From: Bradyrhizobium nitroreducens
GTDB lineage: Bacteria; Pseudomonadota; Alphaproteobacteria; Rhizobiales; Xanthobacteraceae
Length of the DNA stretch: 64,000 nucleotides
NCBI RefSeq assembly: GCF_002776695.1
Contig: NZ_LFJC01000003.1
Coordinates: 7,167,494-7,231,493, forward strand
Direction of reading: 5' to 3'
Part shown: positions 7,942 to 16,118 of the stretch, piece by piece
Layout: every line of letters starts with the position of its first letter
Numbering within the stretch: the first letter of the stretch is position 1
Notes under the pieces: generated by a model
Told to the model about the DNA's origin: nothing
What the model saw: the letters and a program-made list of their open reading frames with translations, nothing else
The model's database searches: none
Program-made: the position numbers and the translations under genes

Positions 7942-8289
7942 TTACTTGCGCTTGGCCTTGCGGGCTGCGTAACGCGCGTCGCGCTTGGCCTTCTGCTCGG
8001 CTTCCAACGCAGCACGCTGAGCTTCGGCTTCCTCAGCCTCGCGCGCGATCCGTGCGGCCTCGGCGGCCTTGGCCTCTTCCTCGCGGCGCTTCTGTTCGGC
8101 CTTCTCCGCCTCACGCGCAGCCTTCGCCTCGGCGCGCTTGGCCGCGAGAGCCTCGCGCTCGGCGCGCTTCGCCGCCACCGCGGGATCATCAGGACCCGGC
8201 TGCGACTTGAATTTGTTCAAAAGATTCTTGCGCGCCTCTTGCGCCGCTTTTTGCCGGTCTGCGAAACCTGGTTCCCTGAATCCACTCAT
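7942..8289 (-). CDS. Charged coiled-coil small protein, DUF6481-like
   Basis: A 115-residue protein beginning MSGFREPGFADRQKAAQEAR. Most of residues 35-110 are Ala, Glu, Lys and Arg in a pattern typical of a long continuous helix or coiled coil, ending in a basic tail (ARKAKRK). It has no signal peptide or membrane segment. The N-terminal 'GFREPGFADRQKAAQEARK' block resembles the conserved start of DUF6481 proteins in alphaproteobacteria, whose function is unknown. It is a single gene, convergent with the MXKDX gene. Confidence 0.82.
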   Translation of the reverse strand: MSGFREPGFADRQKAAQEARKNLLNKFKSQPGPDDPAVAAKRAEREALAAKRAEAKAAREAEKAEQKRREEEAKAAEAARIAREAEEAEAQRAALEAEQKAKRDARYAARKAKRK

Positions 8290-8550
8290 CGACGAGCCTT
8301 GTCTTCCTCGCTTTCGATCCTACATGACTGCCTGTTGGTACGTCGGCTGGGCATAGCAGGCGCCACGCGACGCAGTAGCGTGTACATCGCTGCGCGTCGC
8401 GAAGCCACCCATAATCGCAGCCGATCAGGTCAACGAAAATCGCCACCCCCGACGATCTCTTCGTAGCCCGGAAAAACTGCCGAATTGTGATGTCCCTCAT
8501 AAGGGACCACGAGGGCGACGCCTAGCGTCCCCGCGACACGGAGCTCGGGC

Positions 8551-8787
8551 ATGACGATCTCAAGATTGAGCCTCAAGGCGCTCGTAATTGCCGTCGCCGT
8601 GGTGACGGCGGCCGGTGCCATGCTGCTCCTCGCGCGTCCCCAGCCCATCGAAAGTGCCGTCCTGGGGGCCGACTGGGAGTGCACCCAGACCGCATTCGTG
8701 CTCACAACCTGTGCGCCGCGGGCCCAGCAGGCGATTCCGGCGGTCGAAACCTCGCGCAAGGACGCGCTCCGGGCGACCCGAGGCTGA
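8551..8787 (+). CDS. Small single-pass membrane or exported protein
   Basis: A 78-residue hypothetical protein. Residues 8-28 (ALVIAVAVVTAAGAMLLLA) form one hydrophobic segment, either an uncleaved anchor or a signal peptide. The short outer part has two cysteines (CTQT and TTCAP) that could pair in the periplasm. A GGAG ribosome-binding site lies 7 bases before the ATG, which supports expression. I do not recognise a family. Confidence 0.55.
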   Translation: MTISRLSLKALVIAVAVVTAAGAMLLLARPQPIESAVLGADWECTQTAFVLTTCAPRAQQAIPAVETSRKDALRATRG

Positions 8788-8875
8788 GTCTGGGAAATCG
8801 GACCGAAGCGGCCGGTCGGGATGTGACGGGACGTCGCAGAGGTGATAAGCCGGCGCCCCGCGCGATCAGGTAGCC

Positions 8876-9094
8876 ATGTCGATGTTCCAACCCCAACCGG
8901 GCGAGAAGCCGAAATCCACGCCGAGGCCGCCATCCGGTGACAACCGCCGCGGCGCGGTTGCCGGCCTGATCATCGCGATCGTCATCCTCGGTGTCGGTTG
9001 GTGGCTGGCCCGGGACCTTACCGCGGCCAGCAAGATGCAGGATTGCCTGATGTCCGGGCGGAGCAACTGCAACGTGATCGAGCCAGCCCGCTAG
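8876..9094 (+). CDS. Small single-pass membrane protein, unrecognised
   Basis: A 72-residue protein with a proline-rich, positively charged N-terminus (MSMFQPQPGEKPKSTPRPP). One membrane helix follows at about residues 27-46 (GAVAGLIIAIVILGVGWWLA), then a short outer tail with two cysteines (CLMSGRSNC). The layout matches small alphaproteobacterial inner-membrane proteins of unknown role. An alternative start two codons downstream (ATGTTCCAA) is possible. Confidence 0.6.
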   Translation: MSMFQPQPGEKPKSTPRPPSGDNRRGAVAGLIIAIVILGVGWWLARDLTAASKMQDCLMSGRSNCNVIEPAR

Positions 9095-9282
9095 ACGCCG
9101 TTCCAGCGTGGCCGCTCGGGCCGAAAAATTGCCGCGATCTTAATCATTTGTAACGGGACTTCGCTGACCAAAGCAGGTCAGCTATGTCAGCCGGCATCAA
9201 GCCCAGCGCGGGGCGAATCGTCTAACGCGCAGGCACCACGGCAATCGCGAGAGCGATCGAAAGAGTAGGGGGTCAAGCACGC

Positions 9283-10056
9283 ATGAGTGCGTCCAACCGC
9301 ATGAAGATCATCATTCCCTTGGTTTCGGCCATGTCGCTGCTCGCGCTGTCGGCGCAGGCCCAGGAGGCGAGACCCCCGAGGGATGCCGGCCAGCCTCCTG
9401 CCGGCCCCGCCGCCGGGGCGCCGCCTCCGAACAATCAGAACGTGCGCAAGGGCCCGCCGCCGCAGCAGGTGGCCCGACCCGCGCCGCAGCCCGGTGTCCA
9501 GCCCCATGCAGGACCGGGTCCGCGTCCTGCCGGCGGTCCGCCGCCGGGACGCTATGTCGCCCATGGTCCCGCTCCGACGCGCGACTGGGGCGGACACGCC
9601 TATCGTGGCAATCGCTCCTGGGATGGCGGGCGCTGGCGCCACGAAGTGCACAACGGCCGCTCCGGCTGGTGGTGGGACGTTGGCGGCGTCTGGTATTATT
9701 ATCCGCAGCGAATGGCTGGCCCGCCCGCCTACATTTCTGAGGAGTACTACGACGACGTGCCGGTGGCCTATGCTCCGCCGCCGCCCGTCGCCTATGCGCC
9801 GCCACCTCCGCCTCCGCCGCCGGCCGATCCCGGTGTGAGCGCACTCGGCGGCGCTATTGTCGGCGGCGTGCTCGGCGGGCTGATCTCGGGCAATGCAACC
9901 GGGGCAGCCGCCGGCGCGGTTCTCGGCGGCGCAACCGGAGCCATCGCGGGCGCCACTGCCGCATCCCAGCCCGGTTACTATTGGGCGCAGGGCAATTGCT
10001 ACTACCGCTACCCGGATGGGCAGTACGTGGCGGCTGATCCGCGGGCGTGCCGCTAG
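9283..10056 (+). CDS. Exported proline-rich protein with glycine-zipper segment
   Basis: A 257-residue protein with a signal peptide ending LSAQAQ at about residue 27. The next ~85 residues are Pro/Ala/Gly-rich and low-complexity. A central Trp/Tyr/Arg-rich block ('GRWRHEVHNGRSGWWWDVGGVWYYYP') follows, then a second poly-proline run. A glycine-zipper stretch (GGAIVGGVLGGLISGN and GGATGAIAGATA) is likely to insert in or contact a membrane. The tail 'YYWAQGNCYYRYPDGQYV...RAC' has two cysteines. Such glycine-zipper envelope proteins are frequent in Bradyrhizobium. The exact role is unknown. The stop codon TAG is part of the palindromic repeat that follows. Confidence 0.82.
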   Translation: MSASNRMKIIIPLVSAMSLLALSAQAQEARPPRDAGQPPAGPAAGAPPPNNQNVRKGPPPQQVARPAPQPGVQPHAGPGPRPAGGPPPGRYVAHGPAPTRDWGGHAYRGNRSWDGGRWRHEVHNGRSGWWWDVGGVWYYYPQRMAGPPAYISEEYYDDVPVAYAPPPPVAYAPPPPPPPPADPGVSALGGAIVGGVLGGLISGNATGAAAGAVLGGATGAIAGATAASQPGYYWAQGNCYYRYPDGQYVAADPRACR

Positions 10057-10159
10057 AGCGTTTTCGAGCGAAGGGGACACCGGTTCGCGTGAAGAAAACG
10101 CGTCAAAACAAGAATCTAGAGCTTCGGTTCTGATTCAATCAGAACCGAAAATGCTCTAG
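10053..10159. repeat. RIME-like rhizobial intergenic mosaic repeat
   Basis: The element runs from CTAGAGC (10053-10059) to GCTCTAG (10153-10159). It contains the familiar 'GTTTTCGAGCGAAG...CCGGTTCGCGTGAAGAAAACGC' block and a 27-base palindrome, TTCGGTTCTGATT-C-AATCAGAACCGAA (10123-10149). The upstream gene's TAG lies inside its left end. The palindrome could act as terminator for that gene. Confidence 0.85.
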
Positions 10160-10175
10160 CGCACCACACTCCGCT

Positions 10176-10329
10176 GTCGTCCCGGACAAGCGCGCCTCAA
10201 GCGCGCGCCGATCCGGGATCCATCACCACAGGACTGTGTGGTTACGACGGATAGTCACGCCGAGCTTTCGCCAAACACCTCCCTGTGGCTATGGATCCCG
10301 GATCTGCGCTTGCGCTTGTCCGGGACGAC
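10176..10329. repeat. Dispersed inverted repeat, 'GTCGTCCCGGACAAGCGC' family
   Basis: The left arm begins GTCGTCCCGGACAAGCGC and includes GATCCGGGATCCAT. The right arm mirrors it with ATGGATCCCGGATC and GCGCTTGTCCGGGACGAC. Related copies occur at 44285-44342 and, more distantly, 30497-30620. Together with the preceding RIME-like element it fills the 353-base gap before the dioxygenase gene; I see no gene in it. Confidence 0.8.
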
Positions 10330-10409
10330 GACTGTGTTTGCGGTGCAGATTGCACATCTATGACAGCGCGCTACGATGCTCCCAATCAACAATGATCGGG
10401 AGACACGCC

Positions 10410-11306
10410 ATGAGCTCACTCGCCGGCAAGCAGGGCCCGCGCTACCGCCACACCGCTGAAGACGGCGCACCCTACGAGACCATCGCGGTCGAAAAGCTCA
10501 CGCCCATCATCGGTGCGGAAATCTCCGGCGTGGACATCGGCTCGCTCGTCGAAGGCGACACCCGCTCCAACCGGCAGATGGACGAGATCCATCGCGCGCT
10601 CGCCGAAAACCTCGTCATCTTCTTCCGCGACCAGAACATCACGCCAAAGCAGCATCTCGCCTTTGGCCGCAAGTTCGGCGAATTGCATTTCCATCCCGCC
10701 GCGCCGCATGAGGACGAAGATCCGGCCTTGATGAAGATCTATGCCGACAAGAATTCGCCGCGGGCCAATGGCGAGGGCTGGCATTCCGACGTGTCCTGCG
10801 ACCTCGAGCCGCCGATGGGCTCGATCCTCTATATCAAGCAATGCCCGCCGCGCGGCGGCGACACGCTGTTCGCCAACATGTATGCGGCCTATGAGGCGCT
10901 GTCCGACCGCATGAAGGCCTATCTCGACGGGCTGACCGCGCTGCACGACGGCGAGCCGATCTATCGCGGGCTTTATGCAAACTACGGCGTCGCCGACCGT
11001 CCGTCTTATCCGAACGCCGAGCATCCCGTGGTGCGCACGCATCCGGTCACGGCTAAGAAGGCGCTTTACGTCAACCGGGGCTTCACCCGCCACATCAACG
11101 GCATTCCGCGCGACGAGAGCGACGCGATGCTCGCTTACCTCTACCAGCACGCCGAAAACCCGCTGTTCCAATGCCGCTTCCGCTGGACCGAGAACGCCAT
11201 CGCGTTCTGGGACAACCGCTGCACCCAGCACCGCGCGATGTGGGACTACTGGCCGCATACGCGCTCGGGCACGCGCGTGACGGTGAAGGGGGAGCGGCCG
11301 GTCTGA
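10410..11306 (+). CDS. TauD/TfdA-family Fe(II)/2-oxoglutarate dioxygenase
   Basis: A 298-residue enzyme, the usual length for TauD relatives. The facial triad is visible: His125 and Asp127 in GWHSDVSC, and His274 in CTQHRAMWDY. Conserved arginines for 2-oxoglutarate follow in 'HTRSGTRVTV'. Family members hydroxylate a substrate such as taurine, a phenoxyacetate or another small acid, with decarboxylation of 2-oxoglutarate. The substrate here is unknown, and no sulfonate transporter lies alongside. I started at the ATG at 10410, 6 bases after CGGGAGA; the in-frame upstream extension lies in repeat DNA. Confidence 0.92.
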   Translation: MSSLAGKQGPRYRHTAEDGAPYETIAVEKLTPIIGAEISGVDIGSLVEGDTRSNRQMDEIHRALAENLVIFFRDQNITPKQHLAFGRKFGELHFHPAAPHEDEDPALMKIYADKNSPRANGEGWHSDVSCDLEPPMGSILYIKQCPPRGGDTLFANMYAAYEALSDRMKAYLDGLTALHDGEPIYRGLYANYGVADRPSYPNAEHPVVRTHPVTAKKALYVNRGFTRHINGIPRDESDAMLAYLYQHAENPLFQCRFRWTENAIAFWDNRCTQHRAMWDYWPHTRSGTRVTVKGERPV

Positions 11307-11316
11307 ATGACGGCCC

Positions 11317-11366
11317 TCACCAATTGCTGAGTGACCTGAATTCACCAATTGCTGAGTGACCTGAAT
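11317..11366. repeat. Tandem duplication of a 25-base unit
   Basis: TCACCAATTGCTGAGTGACC plus TGAAT occurs twice back to back (11317-11341 and 11342-11366) without a mismatch. It lies in the gap between the dioxygenase stop and the caspase-like gene. Confidence 0.9.
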
Positions 11367-11470
11367 CACGGATTTGTCGCGCCCTCCGTCGAATGATGTG
11401 GGCTGCCGCGGGCAGCTTGCGGGCGCTTCAACCAGCGATATACTCGCCGAGGGTGATTTGGGGGAATCTT

Positions 11471-14104
11471 ATGCGCTGGGTGGCGGTTACCATTCTTGCG
11501 CTCGTTTTTTACGGGTTCGCGGATCAGGCACTGGCTGAGAAGCGCGTCGCTCTGGTGGTCGGCAATTCGTCGTACCGGAACGTTCCGAGCCTTCCGAATC
11601 CCCGCAATGACGCCGCCGAGATCGCCTCTCTCTTCCGATCCGCAGGATTTTCCGCGGTCGATGCCCGCCGCGACCTCGGCATTTCGGACATGCGGCGCGC
11701 GATCAGCGACTTTGCCGAGATGGCGAGCGATGCCGACGTGGCTGTCGTCTATTTCGCCGGCCATGGCATCGAGGTCGACGGCGTTAACTACGTCATCCCC
11801 GTCGACGCCAAATTGTCCCGCGATTTCGACATCGAGGATGAAGCCGTTTCCCTCGATCGCATCCTGAAATCGATCGAGCCCACCCGGCGGCTTCGCCTCG
11901 TCATCCTGGACGCGTGCCGGGACAATCCGTTCCTGAAGACCATGAAGCGAACCATAGCCTCCCGATCGATCGGTCGCGGGTTGGCGAAGGTCGAGCCCGC
12001 GGTGTCCGATACGTTGATTGCCTTTGCGGCCAAGGCCGGATCGGTCGCGCTGGACGGCGATGCGAAAAACAGTCCCTTCACGTCCGCGCTGCTGCACAAC
12101 ATCGCGGCTCCCGGCCTGGATCTGCGAATTGCGTTCGGTCGGGTTCGCGACGAAGTGCTGAAGGTCACCAATCGCCACCAGGAGCCGTTCGTCTACGGAT
12201 CGTTGGGCGGCTCCGTCATCTCGATCGTCGATGCACCGAAACTGCCGCCTCCGCCGACGACGGATGACATCGTCTGGAACGCCGTGAAGGATTCGACCTA
12301 TCCGGGCGTGTTCGAGGAGTTCATCGCGAAGTTTCCGACGACCGCGCATCTGAAGGCAGCCGAGGCGCGGCGCGACGAGCTCCGGCGGGCCCAAGCTGCT
12401 GCAGCGGCGCGCATACCTCCGCCGCCGACCGCCGACGAAATCGTCTGGGCGGCGATCAAGGATTCGACCTACCCGGCGATCTTCGATGATTTCCTCAACA
12501 AGTTCCCCGGCAGCAAACATCGGGCCGAAGCGCAGTCGCGTGCCGACGAACTGCAAAAGCAGATTGCCGCCGCAGCTGCCCGCATTCCGCCGCCTCCGAC
12601 CGCTGACGAAATCGTCTGGGATGCGATCAAGGGTTCGACATATCCGGCCATCTTCGATGATTTCGCCAGCAAGTTTCCCGCGAGCCCGCATCTGGCGGAC
12701 GCCCGGACCCGCCGGGATGAGCTCAACAAGCAGATTGCCGCCGCGCAAGCTCCGCCGCCTCCCGCCGCAGAAGACATCGTCTGGGCCGCGATCAGGGGAT
12801 CGCGCGATCCCGCGATCTTCGACGAGTTCGTGAACAAATATGCGGCGAGTTCGCACGTCGCGGACGCGCGGCAACGCCGGGATGAGCTGAAGAAGGAGAT
12901 CGCTGCCGCTCAGGCGCCGCCTCCGCCGCCCGCTCATGAAATCGTCTGGAACGCGATCAAGGAATCGCACGACCCCGCAATCTTCGACGAATACGCCGCC
13001 AAATATTCGAACAGCTCGCACGTCCCTGCCGCGTTGTCGCGGCGCGACGAATTGAAGAAGGAACGATTGGCGGCCCTACCTCCGCCGCCCCCGCCTCCGC
13101 CCGCGACGGATGAGATCGTCTGGAACGCGATCAAGGACGGGCGTTCGCCGGCCATGTTCGAAGAATTCCTCGGCAAATTCCCCGAGAGCGCGCGGTCGGC
13201 GGAGGTGCGCGAACGCCTCAAGGCCCTCCAGGCGACGCAGCTGGCCTCCACCAACGCCACGCTTCCCGCTGCAGACATCGTCCCTCCGCGCGAAGGATTG
13301 ACTGCACTCGGCCTCAAGACGCTGTCCGATTCGGACGAGGCGACCCTGAAGCAGAAGGCCAGCTTCAAGGAGTGTGAGAAGTGTCCGGAGATGGTCGTGG
13401 TCGCGCCGGGGGCCTTCATGATGGGATCGTCGGACAGCGGGCCCAAGCGCTCCACGGAATCATACCGCCACAAGGTCACGTTCGCGCGTCCATTCGCAGT
13501 TGGACGCTACGCCGTCACCTTCGAGGAATGGGATGCCTGCGTCGCCGATGGCGGATGCAACGGCTACAAGCCCTGGGACAACGGCTGGGGCCGCGGGAGG
13601 CGGCCGGCGATTAATATTTCCTGGTCGGATGCCAAGAGCTACGTGGCCTGGCTGTCGGCCCGCACCGGCAAGACCTATCGTCTATTGAGCGAGGCCGAGC
13701 GGGAATATGTGACGCGGGCAGGGACGACGACGTCGTTCTGGTGGGGAGCCTCGGTCTCCCGAGGGCAGGCCAACTACGATGACAAGGCCGGTCAGGACAA
13801 GAATGCACGTGGCGGCTCGAGCCAAAAGACGGCCCCGGTCGATTCCTTCAAGCCGAATCCGTGGGGCTTCTACCAGGTCCACGGCAATATCTGGGAATGG
13901 GTCGAGGATTGCGTCAACGACACGTATGACGGTGCGCCCAGTGACGGCAGCCCCTGGCTGAGCGGCAGGTGTGAGCAGCGTGTCCTGAGGGGAGGCTCGT
14001 GGGTCAGCAAGGCGGACGCGGTCGAAGCCGGAAGCCGATATGGCGTGCAGTCCGAAGGACGTGTCAGCAACGTTGGTTTTCGAGTTGCGAGGTCGCTGAA
14101 ATAG
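11471..14104 (+). CDS. Exported caspase-like protein with six helical repeats and a C-terminal FGE-type domain
   Basis: An 877-residue protein with a Sec signal peptide (residues 1-22, DQALA). Residues 24-250 form a peptidase C14 (caspase/metacaspase-like) domain with the dyad His98 (YFAGHG) and Cys149 (LDACRDNPF). Residues 259-590 hold six tandem repeats of 55-58 residues, each starting with a proline run and an IVW core (Trp269, 326, 383, 438, 493, 551) and ending ARxRRDEL. Residues 639-877 are a formylglycine-generating-enzyme (SUMF1) fold: 'VVAPGAFMMGS', 'PAINISWSDAKSYVAWLS', 'GNIWEWVEDC', 'VLRGGSW', 'NVGFRVA'. The two catalytic cysteines of true FGEs, expected in the segment before NVGFR, are absent, so oxidation activity is unlikely. 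I took the ATG at 11471 because the signal peptide starts there. Confidence 0.93.
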   Translation: MRWVAVTILALVFYGFADQALAEKRVALVVGNSSYRNVPSLPNPRNDAAEIASLFRSAGFSAVDARRDLGISDMRRAISDFAEMASDADVAVVYFAGHGIEVDGVNYVIPVDAKLSRDFDIEDEAVSLDRILKSIEPTRRLRLVILDACRDNPFLKTMKRTIASRSIGRGLAKVEPAVSDTLIAFAAKAGSVALDGDAKNSPFTSALLHNIAAPGLDLRIAFGRVRDEVLKVTNRHQEPFVYGSLGGSVISIVDAPKLPPPPTTDDIVWNAVKDSTYPGVFEEFIAKFPTTAHLKAAEARRDELRRAQAAAAARIPPPPTADEIVWAAIKDSTYPAIFDDFLNKFPGSKHRAEAQSRADELQKQIAAAAARIPPPPTADEIVWDAIKGSTYPAIFDDFASKFPASPHLADARTRRDELNKQIAAAQAPPPPAAEDIVWAAIRGSRDPAIFDEFVNKYAASSHVADARQRRDELKKEIAAAQAPPPPPAHEIVWNAIKESHDPAIFDEYAAKYSNSSHVPAALSRRDELKKERLAALPPPPPPPPATDEIVWNAIKDGRSPAMFEEFLGKFPESARSAEVRERLKALQATQLASTNATLPAADIVPPREGLTALGLKTLSDSDEATLKQKASFKECEKCPEMVVVAPGAFMMGSSDSGPKRSTESYRHKVTFARPFAVGRYAVTFEEWDACVADGGCNGYKPWDNGWGRGRRPAINISWSDAKSYVAWLSARTGKTYRLLSEAEREYVTRAGTTTSFWWGASVSRGQANYDDKAGQDKNARGGSSQKTAPVDSFKPNPWGFYQVHGNIWEWVEDCVNDTYDGAPSDGSPWLSGRCEQRVLRGGSWVSKADAVEAGSRYGVQSEGRVSNVGFRVARSLK

Positions 14105-14185
14105 CTCGGGCCGAAGGCATCGGCCTCGCCAGCCGGGATGACACCTTAACGATAGCGCTGAATCTTTTCATTGGAGATATATGAC

Positions 14186-14617
14186 ATGACAACCTACTTG
14201 CTGCGGCTGCCGACGACTTTCTCGATGAAAGTCATCGCGGCGCTCGTCCTGTTCTTCGGAATCCTCTGTGCCGCCCATGCGGGCGGAGGAAACACGTCGC
14301 TCGTCGTGAAATCCGGCGAGGCTAAGGAAATCTGCAAATGCGGCGGACACTGGCGCGTCGACGCCAGTGGCAAGGTCTGGCCCGTCAGCATTGAAGTCGT
14401 GTCGCCGCCGAAGAATGGTGCTGTGACGACGAGAACAAGTTCCGGACAACGCAAATTGAGAAATGGAGAGGCCAAGACCGTGCGGCTGACCAGCGTGGTG
14501 TACCAATCCAAGAAGGGGTACGTCGGTGAAGACTCCTTCACGTATCGGCGCGTGACGGCAGACCCCACCGACCCCGATAATGGCAAGGTCTACACGGTCG
14601 CCGTCACCGTCAGGTAA
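14186..14617 (+). CDS. Small exported beta-rich protein
   Basis: A 143-residue protein with a signal peptide ending ILCAAHAGG. The mature ~110 residues contain a CKCGG motif near their start. The end, 'GYVGEDSFTYRRVTADPTDPDNGKVYTVAVTVR', resembles the 'G.DSFTY...D..G......V.V.V' ending of bacterial Ig-like/cadherin-type domains that bind surfaces or partners. The ATG at 14186 follows GGAG by 9 bases; a TTG at 14171 and an ATG at 14225 are alternatives. It lies 81 bases downstream of the caspase-FGE gene on the same strand, so a shared transcript and a shared envelope role are possible. Confidence 0.75.
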   Translation: MTTYLLRLPTTFSMKVIAALVLFFGILCAAHAGGGNTSLVVKSGEAKEICKCGGHWRVDASGKVWPVSIEVVSPPKNGAVTTRTSSGQRKLRNGEAKTVRLTSVVYQSKKGYVGEDSFTYRRVTADPTDPDNGKVYTVAVTVR

Positions 14618-14777
14618 TCGCGACGGGGCGGATCGGTCTTCATGATCCGCCCCTTATCTCGGCAGGAACCGCGGCAATTGCGCTGTGTCCAATTCGCCCT
14701 CGCTTGAGCCGTTCTTGCGTTGACGCTTCCCCGTTCTCGCGCCAATCTTCCCCAAAACAAGATCGGGAGGATTTTCC

Positions 14778-16115
14778 ATGCTTCGCGCAGAGGACAATAG
14801 ATTCCTGACCGAGTCCGGCCCTGGTACGGGCATGGGCGAATTGCTGCGCCGCTTCTGGATTCCGGTTCTGCTCTCGGAAGAGCTCCCCGAACCCGACGGT
14901 GAGCCGAAGAAGATCATCGTGCTCGGCGAGGAGCTGCTCGCCTTCCGCGACACGCGCGGCGTGGTCGGTGTCATCGACCAGTACTGCCCGCATCGCGGGG
15001 CCAATCTCTGGCTCGGGCGCGTTGAGGAGTGCGGCATCCGCTGCGTCTATCACGGCTGGAAGTTCGACACTGATGGTCGGTGCGTCGACATGCCGACCTC
15101 CTATCCCGATCTCAATGCCAAGGATCTCATCCGCATCAAATCCTATCCGGTGCGCGAATGGGGCGAGATGATCTGGGCCTATATGGGGCCTCTCGAGGCG
15201 ATGCCCGAGCTGCCCGATCTCGAGATGGCGCTGCTGCCGGCTTCGCACCGCTACGTCAGCAAGAAATGGCAGGACTGCAACTGGGTGCAGGCACTGGAAG
15301 GCTCGATCGACACCGCGCATTTCACCTTCGCTCATCTCTCCTTCGACAAGGAGGAGAACGAGATCCTCGATATCAAGAAGCACTTTGTGAATCCGATCGC
15401 GCGCATGTCGAGCGATCACATGCGCTGGATCGCGGAGGATCCGCGCCCGGTGATCAAGGTTACCCCGCACGAGGCGGGGCTGACGATTGCCGGCGGCCGG
15501 CTCACCGGCAGCGACAATATCTACTGGCGCATCGCGCAGTTCCTGATGCCTTTCCATGCCTATGCGCCGAGCGCGATGCCGGGCGAGAACATCTTCGGCC
15601 AGACCTTCGTGCCCGTCACCGACACCAATTGCTGGATCTATACCTACGCCTGGAATCCGGAGCGGCCGCTGACGCAAGCAGAGCGCGACGCCTATGATCG
15701 TGGCAACGGCGTGATCGCAGAGGTCGACGACAATTACGTGCCGCTGCGGCACAAGGGCAACGACTACCTGATCGACCGCAAGCTGCAGAAGACCCGGAGC
15801 TATACCGGCATCAGGGGCGTCTCCGAGCAGGACGCCGCCGTGCAGGACAGCCAGGGCCCGATCGCCGACCGCACCCGCGAGCATCTCGGACCGACCGATC
15901 TCGGCATCATGCATTTCCGGAAAGTCGTGATGGAGCTGGCCCGCGCGCTCCAGCAAGGCGAGCCGCCGCCACAGGCGGCGCACCAGGACCGCTGCGCAGT
16001 GCGCTCCGGTGCCTGCGTCACCAGCAAGACCAAGGATCTGCCGGCCGTGATGCTGGAACGGTTTGGCGATGTCGCGGGCTTTGTCGGCCGCCCGCGGATT
16101 GCGGCTGCGGAGTAA
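14778..16115 (+). CDS. Rieske-type aromatic ring-hydroxylating oxygenase, alpha subunit
   Basis: A 445-residue oxygenase. The Rieske [2Fe-2S] ligands are Cys70 and His72 (YCPHRGA) and Cys89 and His92 (CVYHGWK). The mononuclear iron site lies in 'GSIDTAHFTFAH' (His, His, with a distal Asp). The overall layout resembles phthalate 4,5-dioxygenase and phenoxybenzoate dioxygenase oxygenase components. The C-terminal ~60 residues contain 'RCAVRSGACVTSKTKDLPAVM', as in that subgroup. No reductase, ferredoxin or ring-cleavage gene lies nearby, so an electron donor must come from elsewhere. Substrate unknown. The ATG at 14778 follows GGGAGG. Confidence 0.92.
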   Translation: MLRAEDNRFLTESGPGTGMGELLRRFWIPVLLSEELPEPDGEPKKIIVLGEELLAFRDTRGVVGVIDQYCPHRGANLWLGRVEECGIRCVYHGWKFDTDGRCVDMPTSYPDLNAKDLIRIKSYPVREWGEMIWAYMGPLEAMPELPDLEMALLPASHRYVSKKWQDCNWVQALEGSIDTAHFTFAHLSFDKEENEILDIKKHFVNPIARMSSDHMRWIAEDPRPVIKVTPHEAGLTIAGGRLTGSDNIYWRIAQFLMPFHAYAPSAMPGENIFGQTFVPVTDTNCWIYTYAWNPERPLTQAERDAYDRGNGVIAEVDDNYVPLRHKGNDYLIDRKLQKTRSYTGIRGVSEQDAAVQDSQGPIADRTREHLGPTDLGIMHFRKVVMELARALQQGEPPPQAAHQDRCAVRSGACVTSKTKDLPAVMLERFGDVAGFVGRPRIAAAE

Positions 16116-16118
16116 CGC

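Noticed and set aside
11317-11366. Possible att sites flanking an inserted element
   Set aside because: The two copies are directly adjacent with nothing between them and no integrase is nearby.
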